DNA of 64,000 bases from Laguncularia racemosa (lineage: Eukaryota; Streptophyta; Magnoliopsida; Myrtales; Combretaceae): positions 2,418,001 to 2,482,000 of the forward strand of contig JBBMOL010000047.1 in NCBI GenBank assembly GCA_037954665.1. The letters are read 5' to 3'. A model generated the notes under the pieces. It saw only the letters and a list, made by a program, of their open reading frames with translations, had not been told where the DNA came from and ran no database searches. The first letter of the stretch is position 1; every line of letters starts with the position of its first letter. Shown here in pieces: positions 1-11,826 of this stretch. Made by a program: the position numbers and the translations under genes.

Positions 1-202
1 AACATCGTTAACTGGACGCACTTATCTCTTTTCTAGTAATGTAGACGACCATAAAAATTTTCGTGCTCAAATTGCTTGAATTTATCTGGACTCATTTTCT
101 TGCCATGAATGAGATGTTGTTGAACTAGTTTATGTAAATGCCATCTTGCATATAAGTAAAACCAAGCAGGTTAGATGTATTTAAGAAATAACAAGTATTG
201 TT
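1..202 (-). other. Element A sequence downstream of its protease region, unassigned
   Basis: This stretch left of the copia TSD continues element A. Joining across the TSD, the A protease frame stays open for about 28 codons and then meets stops. I recognise no domain. It could be the linker between protease and RT or non-coding sequence. Confidence 0.4.
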
Positions 203-260
203 ACTCTTAACAACTTTTGAGAAACTTTAGCTGAATGCCCCTTCATAATTCATGTTCAAG

Positions 261-270
261 TATATATATA
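261..270 (-). promoter_or_regulatory. Putative TATA box of the Q LTR
   Basis: The run TATATATATA lies in the LTR and is repeated at 4839-4848 in the other copy. On the minus strand it lies downstream of the GC-rich repeat array, the position expected of a U3 core promoter. Confidence 0.45.
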
Positions 271-375
271 CATTAGGAAAATAGGAAAATAAATCTTCCT
301 CTACCAAAATATACAATACAAAATATACATGCCATATTTACAAACTAAGTCACGAAACAAATATCTAAATATTTA

Positions 376-675
376 CGGCCGTGCCTTTTAGCCGTATATC
401 AGGCCGTGTATGTTTCTAGTAGCTACCTGACACAATACACGGCCACGGCCGTGCCTTTTGTCCGTGTATCCGGCCGTGTATGTTTCTAGGAGGTACCTGA
501 CACAACACACGGTCGTGCCTTCTGTTCGTGTATCCGGTCGTGTATGTTTCTGGGAGGTACATGACACAACACACGGTTGTGCCTTCTGACCATGTATCCA
601 GCCGTATATGTTTCTAGAAGTTATTTGACACAATACACGGCTGTGCCTTTTGACCGTGTATCCGGCCGTGTATGT
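376..675. repeat. Tandem 64-bp repeat array rich in CACGGCCGTG-like palindromes (Q 3' LTR)
   Basis: About four and a half copies of a 64-bp unit. Each contains GGCCGTGCCTTCTG, CCGTGTATCCGGCCGTGTAT and GACACAACACAC-like parts. The array is GC-rich inside an AT-rich LTR, and several units hold ACGGCCGT palindromes. Open frames across it are products of the repeat and not genes. Confidence 0.85.
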
Positions 676-705
676 TTCTGAGCTTCCAGACCTTCTTGAT
701 TGATA

Positions 706-714
706 TCCCCCCTC
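706..714 (-). promoter_or_regulatory. Polypurine tract of copia element Q
   Basis: The minus strand reads GAGGGGGGA directly before the 3' LTR start TATCAATC. This is the plus-strand DNA primer and fixes the LTR boundary. Confidence 0.85.
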
Positions 715-3700
715 AAATTGATGTGGACTGATCAAGAAGCATCAATTTGCCAACAAGAAATTGATGACGCTGCCGAGAAAGAGCCTTAGTAAATATATCA
801 GCCGTTTGAAGATCAAAAGATATATGAGGAAGAGAAATAACACCATTATCATATGCTTCTCGAATAGAATGACAATCCACTTCAATATGTTTCATACGCT
901 CATGAAAAATAGGATTAGCAGTAATCTGAACAGCACTAGTATTATCGACATGAAGAGAGGTAGACCCAAGTTGAGGAAAACCAACCTCAGCTAACAAACC
1001 TCAAAGCCAAATGATCTCAGAGCAAGCAGACGACATAGCACGATATTCGGACTTGGTAGAAGACTTAGACACACGATCTTGTTTCTTACTCTTCCAAGAA
1101 ATTATAGAGTTACCAAGAAACATACACCAACCAGTAATAGAGCGACATGTATCAGAACAACCAGCCCAATCAGCATCACTATATGTGGTTAAGTGAATGG
1201 GAGACTCCGCAGAAAAGAACAAACCACGATGAGAAGTCCCTTTTAAATAACGAATAATATGGCGAACTGCTGCTAAATGAAGATGTGTAGGTGCCTGCAT
1301 AAATTGACTAACTTGTTGTACAGCAAATGAAATATCAGGACGTGTAATAGTCAGATAATTGAGACTTCCAACAAGTTGTCGATATAGTGATGGATCAGAT
1401 AGAAAGTCACCATCATGTTGTTGATATTTAACATTCACTTCCAAAAGAGTATCGACAGAACGTCCCTCTTGGAGACTAGCTAAAGCAATAAGTTCCTCAG
1501 TATATTTATGTTGATGAAGAAAAATACCAGCAGAAGAAGAGTGAACCTCAAGACCTAAGAAATAAGTTAACGAGCCCAAATCCTTCATATGAAAAGAACC
1601 TTGAAGGCGCTCTTGTAACTGAGACATTAATTGAGTATCAGATCCCTTGTTAGTCTTGCACAGGAATAATGAAGAATTATACTGACTTTAGATAAAAGAG
1701 AAGCTAAGAAGAGTATTACGAAACTTCTCAAACCAGGCCCTTAGAGCCTGTTTTAAATCGTATAGAGACCGTTTGAGCTTATAAACATCATGTGAGGGTG
1801 TGGAAAACAATCCTGGAGGAGGATTCATATAGATATCTTCCTTGAGGTCTCCATGCAAAAATGCATTCTTAACATCCATCTGTCGTAAGAACCATCCTTT
1901 AGATGTAGCAATAGATAGAATAAGTCAGATAGTTGTCATCTTAGCCATAGGTGCAAAGGTCTCTTCGTAATCAATGCCATATTTCTGTCGATTGCCAAGA
2001 GCTACCAACCTTGCCTTATATCTGTCGAGGGAACCATCAGATCGAATCTTAAGAGAATAAACCCATTTACAACCAATGGGTTTAACACCTGCAGGATAGG
2101 AAACAATATCCCAAGTGTGATTATCTTGAAGTGCTTGAAGTTCCTCTTGGCTTTTATCCAGCAAGGCTGTTTAGCAGCCTGAGAATAAGAGGTAGGAATG
2201 GTAGCATTAGTTACAATTGCAGAATAGCCGTATCTATCTGGAGGACGAGTCTGCCGAGTTGATCGTCGAAGAATCATTGAAGCATTTTCAGGAGCAGGGT
2301 CGGAATGGACAAGTCCAGGCTTGAACCGTTTATTAAAATAAGAGTCATCAAAGTGAGGAAGTACAACAGTATCAGATGTCGAAAGATGTTGCTGAAAATA
2401 GTATTCATGTTCAAAGAAAATCACATCCCGAGAGATATGCCATCGATTATTAATCGAATCATAACACACAAAACCTTTATGATTAGGACTGTAACCCATA
2501 AAGCCACATCGAACAGACTGAGCTGATAACTTATGACGTTCATGAGTAGGTAAATGAACGAAACAAACACGTCCGAAAGTATGTAGCATATGATAATTAG
2601 GATGTTTACCAAACACGCATTGATAAGGGGGATATCAAACTTCAATTGTTGAGATGGTAAGCGATTAATCAGATAAACGGCAGTAGATAAAGCTTTGGTC
2701 CAAAACTTAGCTGGAACAGAAGATTCTAACAACAATGTGCGCACCACATCTAACAAATGTCGATTTTTCCATTCAATAACTCCATTCTGCTAAGGTGTAT
2801 AAGGACATGAGCATTGTGAAACAATATCCTTGTTATGAAGAAATGCTTGAAACTCATGAGAAATATATTCACCACCATTATCAGACCGTAAGATTTTAAT
2901 ACAAGTGGAAAACTGAGTCTCAATATATGTTACAAAGGTTTGAAACACAGTAAACACGTCTGCTTTGGAATGCAAAAAATAAATCCATGTAAATCGACTG
3001 TAATTGTCAATAAATGTCACAAAATATTTATACTGATCATGTGAAATAATTAGTGCAATTCCCCAAACATCACTATGAATAATGCCAAAACATTTATTGG
3101 CACGACTACCCAAAACAGGAAAAGGCAATGTCTTACTTTTGCCTAGTTTACAAGAAGAACAATCAACTAATAAACTCTTATTTATGGAACCGAGAACACC
3201 TCTTTGCAACAAATGATTCAAAATAACATTATTTGGATGACCTAAGCGTCTATGCCAGATGCCGGCCTTATTGTCAACAACTGAAGAAGCTAATGACAAA
3301 GTTCGAGGAACGGTGAATTGTAATGGAAATAACCTACCCACTTTAGGCCCCTTCGCTATCACCTTCCCCGACACTTGATCCTCCACAGTACAACCATCAC
3401 GAGAAAAGTGGACATCACAGTTATTATCCACCATTTTCCCAATAGAAAGTAAGTTAGTAGATAATTTAGGAGAAACTAAGACATGTCGAAAGGAGGAGCT
3501 AATATCACCAACTGTCGTAATAGGAATATTATTTCCATCAGCAACCTGAATGTGTTGAGTATTAGTATATGGGTGTTGATTATGCAATAAATTAGATGTG
3601 CCAGTCATATGATTTATGGCGTTGGAATCAACAAACCAAGGAACAAAATTAGTAGTCTTACCTTTCCCTTAAAGACCAAGAGCAGAGAAGCCAGAGAGGA

Positions 3701-4622
3701 TCATCTGTTGAACCATATCTGGTGTGAGAACAGATTGCTTGTTGCCAGCAATTCTGGATATCGAACTAAGATTGCAAGAGTCGGATACCGCAGCATGAAA
3801 AGCTTGTGGCCTTCTGTTTTGAGGCCTTATAGGACACTCCTTAATAATATGTCCTTTTTGCTTGCAATAATTACAGAACTTCTTACTACAATGCCGGGCA
3901 ATATGACTAAATTCTTTGTAGCTGTAACACTGCATTGTTACCTTTCCTCGGGTTTGAGCAGCATATGCAACATTAACTATTCCAGATGATCCACCAGTTG
4001 CACCAATAGCGGCTTGTGTCGCCAACCTTTATTCCTCGCGCAGCAATTCCCCAAAACATACATCCAAATAAGGCATTGGATCTCTATTCAGCAACCCAGC
4101 CCAAGCGGTTTCAAATTCAGGTCTGAGCTTCATCAAAGACTGATCACGACGACTCACTTCATGAACAGCCTAAAGACTAGCCAAACTCTCCTTTGACACC
4201 TTAGCATAGATAATACCAGAATATTCGCTCCATAAATTAAGGAAGCCAGAATAATATTGTTCAATTGAGAGATTACCTTGACTATAATTACTCATATCAA
4301 CTTCCAATTGGAAACGTCTTGCAGTATTATCTTGATTGTAGACGCGCTTCAAATATTCCCATATTTCTTTTACTGTGCCAAAGGATCGTAAATTGTTCAC
4401 CATGTGAGCCTCAATAAATCCCAAAATTCAAGAAACAATCCGTGCATCCTTTGCCTCCCATTGACCACAATCTTTCGACTCTATAGGAGTTGGAGAAGAC
4501 CCGTCAATATGACCCCAAAGCTCCTTCCCTTTCAAAAACATCTTGAACTGAAATTCCCATGCAGCATAATTATTTCCCGTAAATGTAATAGCTAAGATTT
4601 CATGTGTTTTCTCAGAAGACAT
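713..4622 (-). pseudogene. Copia Gag-Pol polyprotein, broken
   Basis: Start MSSEKTHEIL at 4622. Gag (UBN2 type) runs to about 4170 and is cut by in-frame stops near 4428, 4167 and 4026. Two zinc knuckles follow near 3890: the second (CNYCKQKGHIIKEC) is intact, the first has lost its second cysteine (CYSY). The protease site reads DSNA instead of DSGA. Integrase has WHRRLGH and CSSC for zinc, HSDVWG and RSDNGGEY, then a stop before QNGVIE. The frame shifts near 2620 and again near 2165 into RT ([19 protein letters not shown]). At about 1660 the frame runs from LFLCKTNKG straight into SDTQL, so roughly 15 residues including the YVDD active site are deleted. RNase H (YSDADWAGC, ADIFTKAL) closes the gene at 713. 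Confidence 0.92.
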
Positions 4623-4770
4623 TCTAAACCGAATTGTCACTCACAACTTGATTATAAAAAAATTGTTGATTGGAATTAATCAACCTAAAGCTAAAAAAAG
4701 AACCAAGAACAAACCAGCAATTCCAAGACTAAAAAAAGAGAACTATGGATTCGGTGCAATACTCAGTTGT

Positions 4771-4785
4771 GTGGCTCTAATACCA
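4771..4785 (-). promoter_or_regulatory. Primer binding site of Q (initiator tRNA-Met)
   Basis: The minus strand reads TGGTATTAGAGCCAC directly after the 5' LTR end. It matches the usual plant TGGTATCAGAGC site with one change. Confidence 0.85.
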
Positions 4786-5320
4786 TAACAACTTTTGAGA
4801 AACTTTGGCTGAATGCCCCTTCATAATTCATGTTCAAGTATATATATACATTAGGAGGATATCTTTCCAAGCAACTATATCTTACAAACTAGGAAAATAA
4901 ATCTTCCTCTACCAAAATATACAATACAAAATATACATGCCATATTTATAAACTAAGTCACGAAACAAATATCTAAATATTCACGGCCGTGTTACACGGC
5001 CGTGCCTTCTAGCCGTGTATCAGGCCGTGTATGTTTTTGATAGCTACCTAACACAATACACGGCCGTGCCTTCTGTCTGTGTATCTGGCCGTGTATGTTT
5101 TTGGGAGGTACCTGACATAACACACGGCCGTGCCTTCTATCTGTGTATCTGGCCGTGTATGTTTTTGGGAGGTACTTGACACAACACACGGCCGTGCCTT
5201 CTGACTGTGTATCCAGCCGTGTATGTTTTTGGAAGTTATCTAACACAATACATGGCCGTACCTTCTGACCGTGTATACGGCCGTGTATGTTTCTGAGCTT
5301 CCAAACCTTCTTGATTGATA
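4786..5320 (-). repeat. 5' LTR of copia element Q
   Basis: This 535-bp repeat pairs with 208-705. It has the TATATATATA stretch at 4839-4848 and its own 64-bp array at about 4982-5285 with perfect CACGGCCGTG palindromes. The outer end abuts TSD ACTCT at 5321-5325. Confidence 0.92.
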
Positions 5321-5325
5321 ACTCT

Positions 5326-7343
5326 TAGGGGGTTGTTGAATCGTGTCAGGTTTCTTAAAAGTTCTTTGCTCATCCTTAACTTTTAGAGTTAATATTTGAT
5401 TTCCTACATTTATAACTACCCTAAAAGTAGCTAGGAAAGGGCAATCTAAAATTAGTGGTACTTCGATATCCTCTTCTATATCTAAGATTACAAAGTCCAC
5501 CAGAAAAATGATAGTACCTACCTTAACCAACACATCTTTAATAATACCGACGGGGTACTTTAGAATCTATTAACTAATTAAATGCTCATATGTATTGGTT
5601 TAGGGTTCCCTAATCTTAACTTTTTAAACATATAATGTGGCATTAAATTTATACTTGCACCTAGGTCAGTAGAGCTCCATTTATTGATAAATTTCCAATA
5701 AGATAAGGTAGAGTAAAATTCCCTGGATCCTTTAAATGTTGCAGCAACTTATTTTGCATCAGTGTTAAGCATTTCTCATTCAATGTTGTAGTTAATATTT
5801 CCTCTAACTTCCTCTTGTTTGAAAGTAGTTCCTTTAAGTACTTAGCATACTTGGGCATTTATGATAAGTCATTAACAAAAGGTAAATTAATATGTAAAGA
5901 ATTTACTGAATTATTTGTTAGAGCTGTCCTTCTTCAAACGTTCAAGTTAAAGTATGAGTGGTCTATATTCTTTTACTTTTGGTGGCTTTATCCATTCTTT
6001 TTGTTTAACTTCCTCTTCATTCCTTGCTAAACCTTCTATAGTTGTCTATTCAACTTATAACTCCCTTCCACTTCTAAGGGTTACTACCACATGCTCTATA
6101 GGATTTGTTTTAATGTTCCCCAATAATGTCCCTTGTTATCTTTCAGCCATTACCTTTATAAGTTGTCGTACTTGATTTTCCAAGTTACGGATGGAAGCTT
6201 TTAGATTCCTTAAAGAAGTTTCTGTACTCTACAATCTAGTCTCATTAGTTTGAATATATTTAGTTAAAAGTTCTTCAAAACCTGAGCTCTCCTCATGTAG
6301 TGGGACTCGTTAGAATCCCGGTAGAGGCAAATTCATCCTCTATTGATTTTGACTCTAGTTACTCCAAGAGAAATTCAAATGAGTTCTCCATCTTAGATTT
6401 TAGGTGTTACTACATGAGTTGTTTTGTAGCCTAGAGTGATTTCTTAAATAGTATGCCTATTCTAATTGACCCTCTATATTCGACTTCTCCCTGAGTTGCA
6501 TTTTGGATTAATAGAAAGTGCATCTAACTTTTTACTAATGGCATGAACATGGCTACCTAAGGTTATCATCGCATCTAATTTTTAGATGCCTGCTACTCTA
6601 TTTCTTACCCTAGCACCATCCTATTGAGAACTGTTTATAGCCATGTCTTCAATCAAGGATTGAATTTCTGCAAGTTTTATAATATTCAATGTTCCTCCTA
6701 CAACGACATCTATCATTTATCTTCATGAGAGATACAAATCATTATAGAAAGTTTGGATTTGCATCCAGAGTGGTAGGCCATGATGTGAGCATCTCCTCAA
6801 TAACTCCTTATACCTCTTCCAAGTGTCATATAAGGTTTCAGTCTCTAATTGAGCATAGGATGATATGTCATTCCTAAGTTTGGTGATTTTAGTAGGTGGA
6901 AAGTATTTTCCCAGAAACTTTTGAGCCATATCATCCAAAGTAGTGATAGATCCTTTTGAGAGTGAATTTAGCCACTGTTTTTCTCGACCACTTAGTGAAA
7001 ACGGAAAGAGTTGCAATTTTATCGCATCATCTGAAACTCCATTGATTTCAAAAGTGTCACAAATCTCTAGAAAGTTAGATATGTGAGCATTGGGGTGGTC
7101 ATCTTATAATCCATCAAACGAGATAAATTGCTACACCATTTGTATAATATGAGTTTGAATTCAAAAGTTACTGGTAGCAATAAGCAGCCTGACGATACTT
7201 GAGTTGGCTTCGATTAAAGTGGGTTTAGAGTAATAGGTTATAGTCCGCTGTTGGTTTTGATTTTCATCACTCATGATTTCTAACTCGTCCTCTTCCTCTT
7301 CTACCTTTATTCTTAGAGGAGACCCTTGATTTAGTTTCTCCAT
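5326..7343 (-). pseudogene. Athila-like Gag-protease of element A, decayed and interrupted by Q
   Basis: Read on the minus strand, the segment at 7343-7161 resembles the Gag amino end of E (MSDENQNQQ compared with MADENNNQ). The Retrotrans_gag core at 7016-6723 has LFPFSLSGREKQWLNSL, KYFPPTK and CSHHGLP. The linker before protease is at 5858-5661, with KYAKYLKELLSNKRKLEE. The protease tail at 5533-5326 shows VPLILDCPFLAT, a damaged ILGRPFLA flap. Stops and frameshifts separate all of these. Q entered within this tail, two codons after QQPP. No RT, RNase H or integrase of A is visible in the window. Confidence 0.8.
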
Positions 7344-7471
7344 TATTTATCCAACTATTTTCTACAGACATTTGGTTCTCCTATCAATTTCACAATAAGA
7401 AAATAAAAAAAGAAACAAAATTTAAAAAAATGGTTAAATTAATAAGGTGATTAGTGTCCTTAATATTGAAA

Positions 7472-7489
7472 TCCCCAACAACAGTGCCA
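7472..7489 (-). promoter_or_regulatory. Decayed tRNA-Asp primer binding site of element A
   Basis: The minus strand reads TGGCACTGTTGTTGGGGA. It differs from the TGGCGCCGTTGCCGGGGA of B and E at four positions, all C to T or G to A, which fits decay of methylated cytosines. It sits ten bases inside the LTR end. Confidence 0.7.
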
Positions 7490-7821
7490 AAAACTTAATG
7501 TGAAAAATACGAATATTGTCCAACAGAAATTATGAGCACTAATACTAACCTATACTGATGTGCTCAAGGGATCTCAACACCAATTAACAAGATCACACAC
7601 AATTGATTCAAATTCCAATTAAAATAGGTGTGAACAAAATGAAGAAATATTCCCTAAATTGGCGTGAATTCAAGGATTAACAATATTAAATGGTGTGAAC
7701 CAAAGTGGAAGTAGTACAAAGGATTTCCAATACCAATCAATTAAAAAGGAACAATGTAATTCCAATCTTTCCAATTGGCTTATAACCCTAGCAATACAAG
7801 AACCTTAATATAGTGGGAAAG

Positions 7822-9476
7822 TGATAGAGCCATTTTATACTCAATCTTTATAGTATGAATTGTTTCTAATTTATTATAGATTTTATAGAAATCATAAGGA
7901 AATGGTACTTAATTCTATTATGGTGATAAATCAAGTTAAATGGAGTCAAGGGTGCTAATTCAAGTAAATTAGAGAAGTCATCTACAACTTGGATCAAAGA
8001 CAAGGATTTACACCGCTGAAGGAAAGTACATGAGCGTGTAGTTGAAGTATACGGCAGTGTACTTGGTTTTGAATCAACATGAAAATACACGGTTAAAGTA
8101 CACGGCCGTGTATCTGTCTAGAAGGAGGCACGGTTTGAGGTACGACCATGGTGCCAATCGTGCTACACACTGCATGTGAAGGAGAGAGACACGGCTTGTG
8201 ACAGGGCCGTGGTGGAAGACGTGGTGGCAGCCGTGGTGGAAGCTTGATGAAGCCGTGCCATATACTAAACAACAAGGAGAAATTGTGGAACATCGACCAG
8301 AGGATGACACGGCTTGAGATCTGACCATGGTATAAGCCGTGGCACACACTGATCACGGATGAAGACTTGTAAATTACCCACAGAGGAAGGCACGGCTTGA
8401 CCCACGACCGTGTTGTAGGGCGTGCCAGGCGGACGAATATTCACTTCTCGAAATCTACTTGAAAAAGGAAAGATATTTTTGTATCTTGCTAGCAAAAGAT
8501 CACCTGCTACTCCTTTAACAATATAAATAGAACTAACCCTAGAGGGTTAGAGGCATCTTGAATCTTGAATCTTGAATCTTGGATCATCTTGGAGACAAGA
8601 AGGAAAGAAGGAGGCAGAGCAGGCAGCCGGAGAACAGAGGCTTGTTATGTTTTTACTCTTTATTTCCGTTTTGCTGATGAACATGTGTAGCCAAGCTACT
8701 TTTCTAGCCAAAGGGTTATAGATGTTTAATTCTCCACGAATTGTGAGGTCTAATTGACTTGTATTTATTCTATTCTTTGTTTTTGGATATTCATATATCT
8801 TCTAATCATTTTGTCATTATTATCTTTGTTGATTGGTATGAATTAGAGCTTTTCTACTCAATTAGCAAGTTAATATATTGTCAACTAGTACGTCAAATCC
8901 GTAATTGTTTGATTGTTCTAGTCTTAGTGACACAATAACATGTTTGGTTATAAAATAGATGATCGAATTCATGTTATGGAGGTGTATGATCATGTTTAAA
9001 TAGGTTATCTTATAATCTACTGGCATGAATTGGTAGTCTCTCTAGTTTTTAATGCTATTGGTAGATTAAATCCTAAGCGCTTGTTTAGGGTTGTTTAATC
9101 GATAAGAGAAATAATCAAAGAGCTTCTCTTGATTATCGAGGAAGTACGGAAAGATAGGTTGTTAGAGCTTGTTAATAACCATAACCAGTTTATCTAGAAA
9201 TAAGAATAGAAAACATTTGCATCGATGATCAATTCCTAGAATTAAACTATCTTGATTCCTTTGGCTAGGCTTTTTATCAATATTCGATTTTATTATTTTG
9301 TTTCAACATTATTTGATTCACAAACAAAACCCCCCATTTTTCTTTTCCTCTTTATTCTCTTTGAATAGAAATATATTTAACCAATTTCTGTGGATTCGAC
9401 CCTACTCACCACTATATGCAAATCATATAATTGTCTAGGAGTAGGTTTTTATTTTTGTTGGATTCGACACCCATCA
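7822..9476 (+). repeat. 5' LTR of element B
   Basis: It starts TGATAGAGCC and ends CACCCATCA, 1655 bp. At about 8030-8440 it carries scattered ACACGGCCGTGTA and CACGGCTTG / GCCGTG motifs, many in inverted pairs. A TATAAATA box follows at 8522-8529, and GAATCTTGAATCTTGAATCTT repeats lie near 8560. Open frames in this LTR are incidental. Confidence 0.93.
8522..8529 (+). promoter_or_regulatory. TATA box of the B LTR
   Basis: TATAAATA lies about 700 bp into the LTR, downstream of the GC-rich motif region. The same box is at 13863-13870 in the 3' LTR. Confidence 0.6.
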
Positions 9477-9481
9477 TATTT

Positions 9482-9499
9482 TGGCGCCGTTGCCGGGGA
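9482..9499 (+). promoter_or_regulatory. tRNA-Asp primer binding site of element B
   Basis: TGGCGCCGTTGCCGGGGA lies five bases after the LTR end. It is the complement of the 3' end of plant tRNA-Asp including CCA, and is identical in E. Confidence 0.9.
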
Positions 9500-9527
9500 T
9501 TGGTGTCAAATTTATTTCTATTCTTGT

Positions 9528-11783
9528 ATGACTTGTTCTTCTCAGACAGGTGAACTCACTTATAATCCGGAGATTGAGAAGACTCTAAAGAGGCTGCGAC
9601 GAGAAGCTAGATCATCCCCTAGATTGAACTTAGCATCGGATTTATCTGATTCATCCCTTAATTCTGAAAAAGAAGACGATATGGCAAACCCCGAGAGAAC
9701 ATTAAGGGAATTGGCTGCACCGGATGTGAATCAACAACCACTTTGTATTCACTATCCCGAACTAGCTGTTGAATTCGAATTGAAATCTGGATTGATACAT
9801 CTGCTACCCACCTTTCATGGTCTTGAGAATGAAGATCCTCACAAGCATTTGAAAGAGTTTCATATAGTGTGTTCTAGTATGAGGCCGCAAGGAATAACCG
9901 ACGATCAAATCAAGCTACGTGCTTTTCCATTTTCTTTAAGTACTAAAGCTAAAGATTGGTTGTTTTATTTGCCTCTAGGTTCTATAACCACTTAGATAGA
10001 TATGGTCAGGCTCTTCTTGGACAAATTCTTCCCCGCATCCAAAGCCGCTGGTATAAGAAGAGAAATTTGTGGTATCAAACAGAGGGACACCGAAACTCTT
10101 CATGAGTATTGGGAGAGGTTCAAGCAACTGTGTGCAAGCTGTCCACAACATGGGATATCTGAACAACTTCTCATCCAATACTTCTACGAAGGCCTGCTTC
10201 TAATGGAAAGAAAGATGATGGATGCTGCAAGTGGAGGCGCCATAGTAAACAAAACCCCTGGTCAAGCTAGGGAATTGATCTCCATTATGGTTGCCAATTC
10301 GCAACAATTTGGGTATAGGCAGGATACATCTTCAAGGAAGGTAAATGAGGTAAGTGTGTCTAACCTTGAACATCAAATTTCTAACCTAACCTCCCTTGTG
10401 CAACAGATAGCTCTTGGAAAAACATAGCAGGTGAAGGCTTGTGGAATTTGTGCTGCTCCTAATCATCCTACCGACATGTGCCCCACATTGTAAGATGACA
10501 ATCATGAACACGCCAATGCTGTAGGAGGATTTCCAGGACAACCGCAAAGGAAGTATGATACTTACAATCCTGGATGGAGGGATCATCCTAAATTCCGATA
10601 TGGCAATAACCCACAACAATTCCAACAATTCCAGCCTAAGCCATCACACCAAGTACCCCAAGCTCCTTCCACTTCAGGTATGTCTCTTGAGGACATTGTT
10701 AAGTCTCTTGCTGTTAATACAAAACAATTTCAGGAGGAAACAAAGCAGAGCATTCAAAACTTGGAGAATCAGGTAAGCCAACTTGCTTTTGCTGTAAATA
10801 GGTTAGAAACTCAAGGTAAGTTACCTTCTCAGACTATCACAAATTTGAAACAAAGCATTAATGCAATTACCTTGAGAAGTGGAACAGAATTGCAGGGATC
10901 AAATAAGAAAGGACACCCATCTACTCTTGGGGAAGAGACTAAGAAAGAAATTTCAACTCCGAGCCAGCAGGGCAACCAGATTAGCAAGTCTCTAGTTGAG
11001 CCATCAAAGGTCACATTGATACCACCTCCCTTCCCCTCCAGATTGGCGAAATCCAAGAATGAAGCGGAAGAAAAAGAGATTCTGGAAACTTTTCGCAAAG
11101 TCGAGGTAAATATTCCTTTGCTTGATGCAATTAAGCAGATACCACGCTATGCTAGATTTCTCAAAGACTTATGCACTAACAAAAGGAAGCTGAAAGGCAA
11201 TGAAAAGATTAGTGTGAGAGAAAATGTTTCAGCTATTATTCAGAAGAAGCTTCCTCCTAAATGTAAGGATCCAGGTATGTTTACCATTCCTTGCAAAATA
11301 GGTAATCTTGGAATCGCTAAAGCCATGTGTGATCTAGGAGCTTCTATTAATGTCATGCCTTTGTCTGTTTATCAACGTTTAAATGTTGGTCCCTTGAAGG
11401 AAACGGGTGTTATTGTTCAACTTGCTGACAGGTCCAATGTTTATCCTGAGGGAGTTCTAGAGGATGTTTTAGTTCAAGTTAATGGGTTGGTTTTTCCTGC
11501 TAATTTTTATGTGCTTGACATGGAAGATAATGATTCCCAAAATTCATCACTGATATTATTAGGGCGACCATTCCTTAAGACATCCAAGACGAAAATTGAT
11601 GTAAATGATGGTACCCTCACTATGGAATTTAATGGTGAAGTGATTAAATTTAACATTTATGATGCCATGAAATATCCTAGCGATATCTCTCCTGTTTTTG
11701 TTGCGGATGTTATTAACCCATCACCACAGGCACCAAAGCTGGAATCAAAATCCTTACTCGAACATCTAGCCAGGAACTTCTAG
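9528..11783 (+). pseudogene. Athila-like Gag-protease of element B, three in-frame stops
   Basis: One frame runs from ATG 9528 to TAG 11783 with no frameshift, interrupted by TAG 9993, TAG 10425 and TAA 10491. The first replaces the Trp of the TTW motif seen in E. Gag core: LRAFPFSLSTKAKDWL, FFPASKAAGIRREI and CPQHGIS. The zinc knuckle CGICAAPNHPTDMC lies near 10440. Protease is near residues 600-700 of the frame: DLGASINVMPLS (the catalytic Asp is kept; Leu replaces the usual Ser) and LLGRPFLK. The frame ends about 85 codons after the protease with no RT. Gag would form particles and protease would cleave it; neither full product can now be made without readthrough. Confidence 0.9.
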
Positions 11784-11808
11784 CCAAAGACATTAAAGAA
11801 AGGCGCTT

Positions 11809-11826
11809 CATGGGAGGCAACCCATG
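11809..11826 (+). other. Conserved hairpin CATGGG-AGGCAA-CCCATG
   Basis: A perfect 6-bp stem with a 6-base loop, 26 bases after the Gag-protease stop and preceded by GGCGCTT. The same hairpin follows the E frame (53526-53543) and is kept in G (38227-38244), which has lost the coding region. See findings for a proposed cis role. Confidence 0.75.

Larger units (their letters stand above)
208..705 (-). repeat. 3' LTR of copia element Q
   Basis: This 498-bp repeat matches 4786-5320. It is shorter because a segment after the TATATATA stretch is missing and because the 64-bp unit array differs. The PPT abuts its inner end at 706-714. The indels and scattered substitutions between the two LTRs imply an old insertion. 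Confidence 0.92.
208..5320 (-). mobile_element. Element Q: Ty1/copia retrotransposon, complete but defective
   Basis: The element is 5113 bp and is flanked by the perfect 5-bp repeat ACTCT (203-207 and 5321-5325), which is its target-site duplication in the protease region of element A. On the minus strand it has a 5' LTR (4786-5320), an initiator-Met primer site, gag, protease, integrase, RT and RNase H in copia order, a GAGGGGGGA polypurine tract and a 3' LTR (208-705). The LTRs begin and end with TA (minus strand TATCAATC to GTTGTTA) instead of TG/CA; the positions of TSD, primer site and PPT all agree on these ends. Many stops, two frameshifts and a missing RT active site make it inactive. 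Confidence 0.93.

Noticed and set aside
376..675. Regular repeat units with spacers resembling a CRISPR array
   Set aside because: The units are tandem 64-bp LTR repeats in a plant retrotransposon and are copied in the partner LTR; there are no unique spacers.
388..735. 115-codon minus-strand frame across the Q LTR
   Set aside because: It reads the 64-bp tandem repeat; it has no family resemblance and ends at the LTR edge.
8074..8495. Overlapping Cys- and His-rich frames in the B LTRs, also at 13454-13851
   Set aside because: They are duplicated because the LTR is duplicated, shift frame between the two copies and follow the GCCGTG motif array.
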